The position numbers were made by a program, and so were the translations under genes. The notes under the pieces were generated by a model. It saw nothing but the letters and a program-made list of their open reading frames with translations. It was not told the DNA's origin and did no database searches. A DNA stretch of 15,224 bases from assembly GCA_900552955.1 (NCBI GenBank), contig USBO01000033.1:1-15224 (forward strand), given 5' to 3'. Shown piece after piece: positions 1 through 6,482 of the stretch; the stretch's first letter is position 1, and every line of letters starts with the position of its first letter. This DNA comes from an uncultured Alistipes sp. Lineage in GTDB: Bacteria; Bacteroidota; Bacteroidia; Bacteroidales; Rikenellaceae.

Positions 1-88
1 CCAGCCGCAGCACGATGATGCCGAAGATAAGCAGCACCACCGCCTGCAGCGTGCGCATGCGCGCATATGCCTGGCGGGAGTCGATCAT
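1..88 (-). CDS. mrdA: Penicillin-binding protein 2, N-terminal fragment (cut by window edge)
   Basis: The reading frame begins at the ATG on the complement of 86-88 and stays open to the left edge, giving 29 residues. They start MIDSRQAYARMRT and continue into a hydrophobic stretch (roughly residues 14-29). This is the short cytoplasmic tail plus single membrane anchor expected of a class B PBP. The start overlaps the mreD stop as ATGA (85-88), which implies translational coupling. The order mreB-mreC-mreD-mrdA is standard in Bacteroidota, where PBP2 is the transpeptidase of the lateral-wall elongation complex. The catalytic domain is outside the window, so the assignment rests on gene order and the N-terminal layout only. 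Confidence 0.72.
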   Translation of the reverse strand, partial: MIDSRQAYARMRTLQAVVLLIFGIIVLRL

Positions 89-603
89 AGGCGCGGCGAG
101 AGTCTGGAGGTGAACACTTGGGCGATCAGCCAGCAGAAGGAGATGCCGACCGCGGCGCTGACCCCGAGCCGCAGCAGCGTCAGCAGGGCGTGCGACCACG
201 AAAGCGCCTCCAGATAGAAGAAGATCGCATTGTGGAGCAGCACCGTCAGCGCGAGATAGGCCGCGAAGGATTTTTCGCCCAGCCGCCGGACCGAAGGCAC
301 GCCGCCGTCGTGGACGTTCTCCTTGCCGCAGACGAAAACCAGCAGGTGGATGCGCACGAAGGCGATGAAGACCGTGGCGATGGTGTTCACGCCCGCGGCG
401 CCCATCGTCCAGTCCATCGTCAGCCCCATCGTCAGCCCCGCCAGAAGCACCTTGATCGGCGCGGTTTCCATGGGCAGCAGCGCGATGAAGACCACGTAGA
501 CCAGCGGGTTGAGGTAGACGCTCAGCGTCAGGTTGTTGAACAGAAAGATCTGCAACAGCGCCGCCACCAGAAACAGAAGTGCGTATTGTAGGGTTCGGTA
601 CAT
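85..603 (-). CDS. mreD: Rod shape-determining protein MreD
   Basis: A 172-residue, very hydrophobic protein with about five to six predicted membrane segments: near residues 5-24, 32-46, 50-70 (around MGLTMDWTMG), 74-92, 113-130 and 143-163. MreD is the small polytopic inner-membrane partner of MreC in the elongasome. The 'GLTMGLTMDW' region, a polar/Asp-containing turn within a membrane stretch, is typical of the family. The start is 40 bp after the mreC stop, and the stop overlaps the mrdA start by ATGA. MreD sequences diverge strongly, so the call depends mainly on length, hydrophobicity and its position between mreC and mrdA; together these make it firm. Confidence 0.9.
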   Translation of the reverse strand: MYRTLQYALLFLVAALLQIFLFNNLTLSVYLNPLVYVVFIALLPMETAPIKVLLAGLTMGLTMDWTMGAAGVNTIATVFIAFVRIHLLVFVCGKENVHDGGVPSVRRLGEKSFAAYLALTVLLHNAIFFYLEALSWSHALLTLLRLGVSAAVGISFCWLIAQVFTSRLSPRL

Positions 604-643
604 CGTTCGCTCGTAAAATCGGGGCGCAGCCCTGCGGTTCGTA

Positions 644-1540
644 TTAAATTCCCTCCTGCAACTGCCGTTGCTCGTCGGAGTCCTGATTCTTGATGAGCAC
701 CACGTCGTGCAGCGCCGTCATGTCGGCCGCCAGCCGGATGCGCACGTCGTAGGCTGTGCGGGTCTCGTTGAGCTCGAACTCCTCGACGGTGCCGATGAGA
801 ATGCCGGCCGGAAAGTAGCGCGAGAAACTCGTCGAGACGATCGAGTCGCCCCGTTCGACGGAGGCGTATTTCGACAGGTCGCGCATGCGGATGTGCTCTG
901 CGTCAAAACCGTCCCAGTAGAGGGAGCCGAAGTGTCCGTCGCCCGCGACCTCACCGCTTGCACGGAATGCGGTGTTGAGAATCGACATGGCGACCGAATA
1001 GCGCTCCGAACAGCCGATGACATACCCCACCATAGCGCCCGAGGGAGTGACGACGGCCGTTTCGGGTGCGACTTCGTAGTCGAAGCCCTTGTTGAGCGTG
1101 AGCAGATTCTCCTGCCTGTTGATCGAGTTGGAGACCACGCGGGCGGTCGTGTAGCGGTAGGGACCCGTGACGGGCGATCCCACCGTGTCGAGCGCGGCGT
1201 AGAGCGCCTGTTCGCGGTGCAGCGAGAGTTCGTTTTCGAGCGCAACGACCCGTTCGAGCAGCTGCCGGTTCTCGGCAGGCAGGGCGAAGAAGCGTTTCAC
1301 GCCGGAAAATGCGCTGTGGATTCCGCCTGCCAGCCGGTTGGACTGCGTGAGGATGCGCGCCTGCGTGAAATGCGACGAATGCGCATAGTAACCGATCGCC
1401 ACCGCTTCGATGACGACGAACAGGAGCGCGACGTAAATGCTCCGCAGGAATTCGAGTAATCGGTACACCTCTTTTTCGGGTCGGTTTGCCGGCGGACGCG
1501 GGCCGTGCGGACGATCGTTCCCGTTATCGGGCGCCGGCAT
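644..1540 (-). CDS. mreC: Rod shape-determining protein MreC
   Basis: A 298-residue bitopic protein that forms the periplasmic scaffold of the elongasome, linking MreB/MreD to PBP2. Residues 1-30 form a basic and Pro-rich cytoplasmic tail. A membrane anchor follows at about 31-53 (SIYVALLFVVIEAVAIGYY). A short coiled-coil region at about 85-115 (ENRQLLERVVALENELSLHREQ) precedes the beta-rich MreC domain (about 125-290), which includes LTLNKGFDYEVAPETAVVTPSGAMVG split over its core. The cytoplasmic tail is longer than in many Bacteroidota homologs, which start close to the membrane segment, but no nearer ATG precedes the anchor, so this start is kept. It lies 48 bp downstream of mreB in the same operon. 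Confidence 0.95.
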   Translation of the reverse strand: MPAPDNGNDRPHGPRPPANRPEKEVYRLLEFLRSIYVALLFVVIEAVAIGYYAHSSHFTQARILTQSNRLAGGIHSAFSGVKRFFALPAENRQLLERVVALENELSLHREQALYAALDTVGSPVTGPYRYTTARVVSNSINRQENLLTLNKGFDYEVAPETAVVTPSGAMVGYVIGCSERYSVAMSILNTAFRASGEVAGDGHFGSLYWDGFDAEHIRMRDLSKYASVERGDSIVSTSFSRYFPAGILIGTVEEFELNETRTAYDVRIRLAADMTALHDVVLIKNQDSDEQRQLQEGI

Positions 1541-1588
1541 GGGGCCGTCGCCTGTAACGGGAACTGTTCCGCGGCGCGCTGCCGGCCG

Positions 1589-2608
1589 CTATTTCATCAG
1601 GAACGAGAACCGGTCGATGTTTTTCAGGGCGATGCCCGTTCCGCGGGCGATGGCGCGCAGCGGATCCTCGGCGATGTGGAACGGCAGTCCCGTCTTTTCG
1701 GCCAGCCGCCGGTCGAGCCCCTTGATGAGGGCGCCGCCGCCGGCCAGATAGACGCCGTTCTTGACGATGTCGGCATAGAGCTCGGGCGGCATCGTCTCGA
1801 GGACCTTCATCAGCGCGGCGTCGAGCTTCGCCAGCGACTTCTCGAGCGCATAGGCGATCTCGTTGTAGTTGAGCGTCACGCTCTGCGGCAGCGCCGTGAG
1901 CATGTTGGGGCCCGTGACGGTGAAATCCTCGGGCTCCTCGGTCAGCTTGGGCACCGCGGCGCCGATGGCGCACTTGATCGCCTCGGCCGTGCGCTCGCCG
2001 ATGCGGACGTTGTGCTGCTGGCGGACATAGTTCTGAATGTCGGCCGTGAAGACGTCGCCCGCCACGGCGATCGACTCCGAGCAGACGATGCCGCCCAGCG
2101 AGATGCAGGCGATCTCGGAGGTGCCGCCGCCGATGTCGATGACCATGTTGCCCTCGGGCGCTTCGACGTCGAGCCCCGCGCCCAGCGCGGCGGCCATCGG
2201 CTCGTAGATCATGTAGACCTCGCGGCCGCCGGCGTGCTCGGCCGAGTCGCGCACGGCGCGGATCTCGACGTTGGTCGAACCCGACGGGATGCAGATCACC
2301 ATCTTGATCGAGGGCGAGAAGAGGTGGCCCGAGGTCTTGACCTTCTTGATCATGCCGCGCAGCATCAGCTCGGTGGCCGTGAAGTCGGCGATCACGCCGT
2401 CCTTGAGGGGGCGGATCGTCTTGATGTTGGGGTTGGTCTTCTCGTGCATGGCGCGCGCCCGCTCGCCGATGGCCACCAGCTTGCCCGAGTGCGAGTCGAT
2501 GGCCACGATCGAGGGTTCGTCCACCACCACGCGGCCGTTGTGGATGATCAGGGTGTTGGCCGTGCCGAGGTCGATGGCCAGCTCCTGTGTCAACGAAAAA
2601 AGTCCCAT
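1589..2608 (-). CDS. mreB: Cell shape-determining actin-like ATPase MreB
   Basis: A 339-residue bacterial actin that polymerises under the inner membrane and directs lateral wall synthesis. The actin/Hsp70-fold nucleotide motifs are in place: phosphate-1 DLGTANT (13-19), phosphate-2 DIGGGTSE (158-165) and the adenosine motif LAGGGALIKGLD (288-299). The N-terminus MGLFSLTQELAIDLG is the usual MreB form, with an amphipathic, membrane-touching start. Length is normal for the family. It is the first gene of mreB-mreC-mreD-mrdA and has its own promoter at 2693-2700. Its roughly 75-nt leader contains a strong hairpin (2640-2671). The start is preceded by an A-rich stretch and no Shine-Dalgarno sequence, as is common in Bacteroidota. 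Confidence 0.98.
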   Translation of the reverse strand: MGLFSLTQELAIDLGTANTLIIHNGRVVVDEPSIVAIDSHSGKLVAIGERARAMHEKTNPNIKTIRPLKDGVIADFTATELMLRGMIKKVKTSGHLFSPSIKMVICIPSGSTNVEIRAVRDSAEHAGGREVYMIYEPMAAALGAGLDVEAPEGNMVIDIGGGTSEIACISLGGIVCSESIAVAGDVFTADIQNYVRQQHNVRIGERTAEAIKCAIGAAVPKLTEEPEDFTVTGPNMLTALPQSVTLNYNEIAYALEKSLAKLDAALMKVLETMPPELYADIVKNGVYLAGGGALIKGLDRRLAEKTGLPFHIAEDPLRAIARGTGIALKNIDRFSFLMK

Positions 2609-2639
2609 ATCGTTTTTATTTATTATCAGTGTTTTAAGC

Positions 2640-2671
2640 GGCCGCAGCGCCGTCGGTCGGCGGGTGCGGCC
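2640..2671 (-). promoter_or_regulatory. Strong hairpin in the mreB leader RNA
   Basis: Complementary arms GGCCGCA (2640-2646) and TGCGGCC (2665-2671) give 7 bp. A second stem, CGCCG/CGGCG (2648-2652 with 2658-2662), closes a 5-nt loop. Only a small 1x2 internal loop separates the two stems. It lies between the predicted transcription start (about 2686) and the mreB ATG. It is followed by about 30 nt of A/T-rich sequence and no U-run, so it is not an intrinsic terminator. It could set mRNA stability or translation; its function is unknown. Confidence 0.5.
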
Positions 2672-2692
2672 CGCAGTGTGGAATCACCTTTG

Positions 2693-2727
2693 CAAAGATA
2701 GAAAAAAGAACGGAATATCGTTGCAAC
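2693..2727 (-). promoter_or_regulatory. Promoter of mreB operon (Bacteroidota type)
   Basis: On the minus strand, TATCTTTG (complement of 2693-2700) matches the TAnnTTTG -7 element exactly. About 22 bp upstream lies TTGC within the palindrome GTTGCAAC (2720-2727), a plausible -33 element. The predicted start is near 2686, leaving about 75 nt of leader before mreB. Confidence 0.75.
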
Positions 2728-2753
2728 ATTTTTTAAGAATTTTATTACTTTTG
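2720..2753 (+). promoter_or_regulatory. Promoter of pgi (Bacteroidota type)
   Basis: TACTTTTG (2746-2753) fits TAnnTTTG exactly. The plus-strand TTGC at 2721-2724 sits 21 bp upstream and is part of the same GTTGCAAC palindrome used by the divergent mreB promoter. The predicted leader is about 33 nt. Confidence 0.7.
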
Positions 2754-2792
2754 TCGTGTCAATGCAACGTGTAGAATCTAAAACGATTTCGT

Positions 2793-4124
2793 ATGAAAAC
2801 GCTGAAACTTGATATCTCGAAAGCCGGTGTGCAGATCACGCCCCGCATGGAGGAGCGCACGCGCGAAGCGCTCGGGCTGCTCTATTCCAGGAAGGGCGCC
2901 GGCAACGATTTTCTGGGGTGGGTCGACCTTCCTTCGTCGATCGCCCCGGAGGAGCTGTCGCGCATCGAGGCTGCGGCCCGGAAGTTGCGCGAGCGGGCCG
3001 AGGTGATCGTCTGCATCGGGATCGGCGGCTCGTATCTGGGTGCCAAGGCCGTGGCCGAGGCGCTGGGCGACTCGTTCGCCGCGCTGCGCACGCGCAAGGA
3101 GCCGACGGTCGTCTTCGCCGGCCAGAACCTCTCGGAGGATTACACCTACGAGCTGCTCGACGCCGTCAGGGAGCGGTCGATCGCGGCGATCGTCATCTCC
3201 AAGTCGGGGACGACGACCGAACCCGCGGTGGCGTTCCGCATCATCAAGGCGGAGATCGAACGCCGCTACGGCAAGGCCGAGGCCGCCGAGCGGATCGTGG
3301 CCGTCACCGACCGTGCGCGCGGAGCGCTCAAGACGCTGGCCGACAACGAGGGTTACGCCACGTTCGTCATTCCCGATGACGTAGGCGGCCGCTTCTCGGT
3401 GCTCACGCCGGTGGGGCTGCTGCCGCTGGCCGTGGCCGGTGTCGACATCGAGGCGCTGGTGCGCGGCGCCGAGGAGATGGAGCGCGCCACGGGCGAGCAG
3501 GTGCCCTTCGCCGAGAATCCCGCAGCGGTCTACGCCACGGTGCGCAACGCCCTCTACGAGGCGGGCAAGAAGATCGAGATTCTGGGTTCCTACGAACCCA
3601 AGCTTCAGTATATCAACGAGTGGTGGAAGCAGCTCTACGGCGAGTCGGAGGGCAAGGACGGCAAGGGACTCTTTCCGGCCAGCGTGACGCTCACGGCCGA
3701 CCTCCACTCGATGGGTCAGTACATCCAGGAGGGCGAGCGGACGATGTTCGAGACGATCGTCTCGGTGGCTGCCGCCGAGCACGAGGTGCGCATCGGCACC
3801 GACGCCGACGACCTCGACGGGCTCAACTACCTCGCGGGAAAACGCCTCTCGGAGGTGAACCGCATGGCCGAACTGGGTGTGCAACTGGCACACGTCGACG
3901 GCGGCGTTCCCAACGTGCGCATCGAGATTGCGGAGATCACGGCCCGCGCACTGGGCGCGCTGCTCTACTTCTTCGAGAAGGCGTGCGGCATCAGCGGTTA
4001 CCTGCTGGGGGTCAACCCCTTCAACCAGCCGGGCGTCGAGGCCTACAAGAAGAACATGTTCGCCTTGTTGGAGAAACCAGGCTACGAAGCCGAGTCGAAG
4101 GCGATCCGCGAACGGCTCGAGTAA
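2793..4124 (+). CDS. pgi: Glucose-6-phosphate isomerase
   Basis: A 443-residue cytosolic enzyme interconverting glucose 6-phosphate and fructose 6-phosphate in glycolysis and gluconeogenesis. It is the short bacterial form, typical of Bacteroidota and Firmicutes, rather than the roughly 550-residue form. Visible motifs are the sugar-phosphate loop GIGGSYLG (76-83), phosphate-binding SKSGTTTEP (136-144), family signature GGRFSVLTP (198-206) and the catalytic-Glu region YGESEGKDGKG (282-292). Further on are TADLHSMGQ (301-309, with the conserved His) and the C-terminal signature GVNPFNQPGVEAYK (406-419), which carries the active-site Lys. It is monocistronic, divergent from mreB, and ends at a strong terminator 18 bp downstream. 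The start follows an A-rich leader and matches family length. Confidence 0.98.
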   Translation: MKTLKLDISKAGVQITPRMEERTREALGLLYSRKGAGNDFLGWVDLPSSIAPEELSRIEAAARKLRERAEVIVCIGIGGSYLGAKAVAEALGDSFAALRTRKEPTVVFAGQNLSEDYTYELLDAVRERSIAAIVISKSGTTTEPAVAFRIIKAEIERRYGKAEAAERIVAVTDRARGALKTLADNEGYATFVIPDDVGGRFSVLTPVGLLPLAVAGVDIEALVRGAEEMERATGEQVPFAENPAAVYATVRNALYEAGKKIEILGSYEPKLQYINEWWKQLYGESEGKDGKGLFPASVTLTADLHSMGQYIQEGERTMFETIVSVAAAEHEVRIGTDADDLDGLNYLAGKRLSEVNRMAELGVQLAHVDGGVPNVRIEIAEITARALGALLYFFEKACGISGYLLGVNPFNQPGVEAYKKNMFALLEKPGYEAESKAIRERLE

Positions 4125-4141
4125 GGGCCGGCGCATAATGA

Positions 4142-4174
4142 ACGGGCGGTCGCTGTATGCGGCCGCCCGTTTTT
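4142..4174 (+). terminator. Intrinsic terminator of pgi
   Basis: A 12-bp stem with one G-U pair (4142-4153 with 4159-4170) and a 5-nt loop TGTAT, followed directly by a T run (4170-4174). Read on the other strand it has only a weak U tract, so its use for the convergent lipoprotein gene is uncertain. Confidence 0.9.
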
Positions 4175-4206
4175 CGTGTGAAAACCCGCAGGCGCTTTCC
4201 GTCCTT

Positions 4207-4713
4207 TCACCAGATGCCGCAGGGCGTCGCCGCGATGGCCGAACGCACCTCGGCCGAGGCGTCGATCACCTCCTGCGGCACCGCGCCGACGCGGACGAAC
4301 CGCTGCACGTCGCCCGCGGCGTGGCTGGCCGTCCAGGTCATCGCGTCGTCGGTCAGGTCGCCGATGAGGTAGGAGTCCGACCACGCTTTCGAGCCGGTGC
4401 CCGTGCTGTAAAAACCGCGGATGGTCGCGTCGTCGAGCGAGAAGCTGCCCGTGAGCTTCACGGCACCGGCGGCCCCGACGTTCTGATAGAGTGCATAGGT
4501 GTTGTCGGCGTTGAGCGCTACGTAGACGTAGATCACGTCGGAGAAGGTGTAGGTCGTGCCGTCGGGGTTCCTGGCTTCGCCCGTCCAGCTTTTCAGCTGC
4601 CAGATTCCGGCCACCTGCCCGATGTTCAGCGTGGGTGCCGGCGTGTCGCTGCCGCCGCAGGCGCAGCAGATGCCGCAGAGAGCCAGAAGAACCGCCCGTC
4701 GAAGGATATTCAT
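4207..4713 (-). CDS. Secreted lipocalin-like lipoprotein
   Basis: A 168-residue protein. I start it at the ATG on the complement of 4711-4713 because a clean lipoprotein signal begins there: basic MNILRR, hydrophobic AVLLALCGI, then the Cys cluster CCAC followed by GGSDTP. Cys19 is the most likely lipidation site, since CGGSD is the usual mature start of Bacteroidota lipoproteins. The mature part (about 28-150) opens with VAGIWQLKSWTGE and runs through alternating beta-strand-like segments, including NADNTYALYQ. This pattern is seen in Bacteroidota proteins annotated as lipocalin-like. Ligand and function are unknown. It follows the response-regulator gene by 108 bp but has its own promoter. 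An upstream in-frame ATG at 4752 would destroy the signal peptide and is rejected. Confidence 0.8.
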   Translation of the reverse strand: MNILRRAVLLALCGICCACGGSDTPAPTLNIGQVAGIWQLKSWTGEARNPDGTTYTFSDVIYVYVALNADNTYALYQNVGAAGAVKLTGSFSLDDATIRGFYSTGTGSKAWSDSYLIGDLTDDAMTWTASHAAGDVQRFVRVGAVPQEVIDASAEVRSAIAATPCGIW

Positions 4714-4731
4714 CGTATTTCGTGATTTAGT

Positions 4732-4769
4732 TCCCTGCTTTCCGCCGTCCACCGAAGGCGGAGCAGGGA
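4732..4769 (-). promoter_or_regulatory. Hairpin at the 5' end of the lipoprotein mRNA
   Basis: Arms TCCCTGC (4732-4738) and GCAGGGA (4763-4769) pair over 7 bp, then TCCGCC (4741-4746) pairs with GGCGGA (4757-4762). Only a TT bulge interrupts, and the loop is 10 nt. With the predicted start near 4774, the RNA would open almost directly with this 13-bp stem. No U-run follows, so it is not a terminator. Confidence 0.5.
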
Positions 4770-4780
4770 TGTTCCGTCTG

Positions 4781-4788
4781 CAAATATA
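4781..4788 (-). promoter_or_regulatory. -7 element of the lipoprotein promoter
   Basis: On the minus strand this reads TATATTTG, an exact TAnnTTTG match about 68 bp upstream of the start codon. I see no convincing TTTG-like -33 partner, because the sequence there is GC-rich. Confidence 0.55.
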
Positions 4789-4812
4789 TAAATAAATCCG
4801 GCTTCGCGCCGA
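4789..4812 (-). terminator. Weak candidate terminator after the response regulator
   Basis: A 4-bp GC stem (4799-4802 with 4808-4811) plus a G-U pair encloses a 5-nt loop, 10 bp past the stop codon. On the minus strand it is followed by GATTTATTTATATATTTG, a U-rich tract that overlaps the next promoter. The stem is short, so leakage into the lipoprotein gene is possible. Confidence 0.4.
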
Positions 4813-4821
4813 CGGGGGACG

Positions 4822-5478
4822 TTAAATCTCCACCAGCCCCCGTTTGATGGCGTGAACGACCAGATTGGCCGTGTTCTTACAACCCGTCTTTTCGAGAATG
4901 TTGGCGCGGTGCTTGTCGACCGTGCGCTTCGAGATGAAGAGTTCGTCGGCGATCTCCTGATTCGACAGTCCGCGGCAGACCCGCACCAGAATCTCCTGCT
5001 CGCGCGTCGAGAGCTCCTCGCCGCCGTCGGGCGGCGACTGCGCGTGCTGCGGGGTGCGGAGCCGTCCGGCGAGCTGCACGAGCAGTTCGCGGCAGATGTA
5101 GCTGCCGCCGGCCGCGACGGCGCCGATCGCCTCGGTCACCTCGGAGAAATCGCTGTCCTTCAGCAGAAACCCTTTGGCTCCGGCCCGCATCATCCGCGTG
5201 TAGTAGATCTCTTCGCCGAACATCGACAGGGTGATGATCTTCAGCTCGGGCCGCAGCGCGAGCGCCTGTTCCGCCGCCGCATCGCCCGCCATGCCCGGCA
5301 TGGCGATGTCCATGAAGACGACGTCGGCGGCCAGCGCGGGCAGCATCGCCAGAAACTCTTCGCCCGAGGCTGCTTCGCCGACCACCTCGTACTCGTCGCA
5401 GGCTGCGAGCAGGCCGCGCAGGCCGTTGCGGAAGAGGGTGTGGTCGTCGACCAGTATGATTCTGCACGGTTTCTCCAT
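4822..5478 (-). CDS. NarL/FixJ-type response regulator (REC + LuxR HTH)
   Basis: A 218-residue cytoplasmic transcription regulator. The receiver domain (about 5-120) has the acidic pair Asp11-Asp12, phospho-acceptor Asp57 in VVFMDIAMPG, the switch region ITLS (82-85) and invariant Lys107 in FLLKD. A Pro/Gln-rich linker (about 141-153) leads to a LuxR-type helix-turn-helix (about 154-215) with LSTREQEIL and the recognition-helix region ISKRTVDKHRANILEK. It starts 11 bp after the histidine-kinase stop, so kinase and regulator are a cognate pair, downstream of surE. The frame stays open far upstream, but the ATG at 5478 places the receiver at the normal position. Target genes are unknown; the adjacent lipoprotein is one candidate. 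Confidence 0.96.
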   Translation of the reverse strand: MEKPCRIILVDDHTLFRNGLRGLLAACDEYEVVGEAASGEEFLAMLPALAADVVFMDIAMPGMAGDAAAEQALALRPELKIITLSMFGEEIYYTRMMRAGAKGFLLKDSDFSEVTEAIGAVAAGGSYICRELLVQLAGRLRTPQHAQSPPDGGEELSTREQEILVRVCRGLSNQEIADELFISKRTVDKHRANILEKTGCKNTANLVVHAIKRGLVEI

Positions 5479-5489
5479 CGTCGGCCTCC

Positions 5490-6482
5490 CTATTTGTTCC
5501 GTCGCCGCGCGGCTGAGCGGCGGCGTGCGCCTGCGGTGTCGGATGCTTCGCTGCGCACGTTGACGCGGATGGCGGCGTGCATTCCCTTGCCTTTGGCGCC
5601 CTGGACGTTGCAGCTCCCGTTGATGGAGTGGACGCGCGAGACGATGTTCGAGAGCCCCATGCCGCAATCCGTCACCGCCGCGGGGTTGAAGCCGCAGCCG
5701 TTGTCCGAGTAGTCGAGCGACAGCGAGTCGCCGTCGGTCGAGAGCGAGAGGTTGATTCCGCTGCATCCCGAGTGTTTGAGCGAGTTGTTGATAAGTTCGC
5801 ACACCACGCGGTAGAGGATCACCTCGATGTCGGTGTCGAACCGTTCGGCGCGCAGGTTGGTCGTGAAGCGGATGCGCACGTCGTGCAGCGCCGCGCTGCG
5901 CGAGATGAAGTTCTGGATGCCGCGCGCCAGCCCGAAGTCGTTGAGCACCTGCGGTGAGAGGTTGTTCGAGATTTCTCGCAGCGAGCGGATCGCCTCGTCG
6001 ATGACGTAGGTCGTGTTGTCGATGATCTCGCGCTGCGCCGGCGTGCGCTCCCCGCGCGTGAGGGCCGAGAGCGACATCCTGGCCGACGAAAGCAGCGGCC
6101 CCAGTCCGTCGTGCAGCTCCTTGGAGAACTGCGACCGCGACTTCTCCTCGGTGCGCAGCACGGCCGTGAGGATGCGTTTCTGCATCAGTTGCCGCTGGCG
6201 GTTGAGGCGGTCGATGTAGCGGATGAGCTTGTGGGCGTACATCACGCCGATCGACAGGCAGATCGAGATGACCACCCCCAGCCACAGAAATGTCTCCTGC
6301 GGAATGCCCACGCCGCCGTTGACCACCATCACCTGCACGATGCGTTCGACCGAGAGCAGCGAAAAGCCGATGATGAAGAGAATCCACACGGCGTTGTACT
6401 TCGTGGCGCGCACCAGCCGCAGGGCATAGACCGTGGCGACGGTCTGGATGACGACGGCGACGATGAGAGAGAATTTTATCAT
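5490..6482 (-). CDS. Sensor histidine kinase, HisKA_3 (NarX/DesK-like) type
   Basis: A 330-residue membrane kinase. Three membrane segments at about 3-22, 32-54 and 65-85 are joined by very short loops, with no sizeable extracellular domain. A helical linker (about 86-115) leads to the dimerisation/phosphoacceptor domain with His124 in KELHDGLGP. The ATPase domain (about 215-310) has the N-box ELINNSLKHS (229-238), G1 DNGCGF (260-265) and G2 GMGLSNI (274-280). The tail is unusually basic (RRRSAARRRNK). The start codon overlaps the surE stop (ATGA), so translation is coupled to surE, and the response regulator follows by 11 bp. With no periplasmic sensor, the signal is probably in the membrane or from a partner protein (inference). 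Confidence 0.95.
   Translation of the reverse strand: MIKFSLIVAVVIQTVATVYALRLVRATKYNAVWILFIIGFSLLSVERIVQVMVVNGGVGIPQETFLWLGVVISICLSIGVMYAHKLIRYIDRLNRQRQLMQKRILTAVLRTEEKSRSQFSKELHDGLGPLLSSARMSLSALTRGERTPAQREIIDNTTYVIDEAIRSLREISNNLSPQVLNDFGLARGIQNFISRSAALHDVRIRFTTNLRAERFDTDIEVILYRVVCELINNSLKHSGCSGINLSLSTDGDSLSLDYSDNGCGFNPAAVTDCGMGLSNIVSRVHSINGSCNVQGAKGKGMHAAIRVNVRSEASDTAGARRRSAARRRNK

Noticed and set aside
2778..4136. 452-codon minus-strand frame across pgi
   Set aside because: It mirrors the pgi reading frame and is rich in Leu/Arg/Asp/His repeats. Pgi on the plus strand has every catalytic motif.
5479..6387. Upstream extension of the response-regulator frame into the kinase gene (521 codons)
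   Set aside because: The receiver domain starts at the ATG at 5478. The upstream part is the kinase gene read in another frame.
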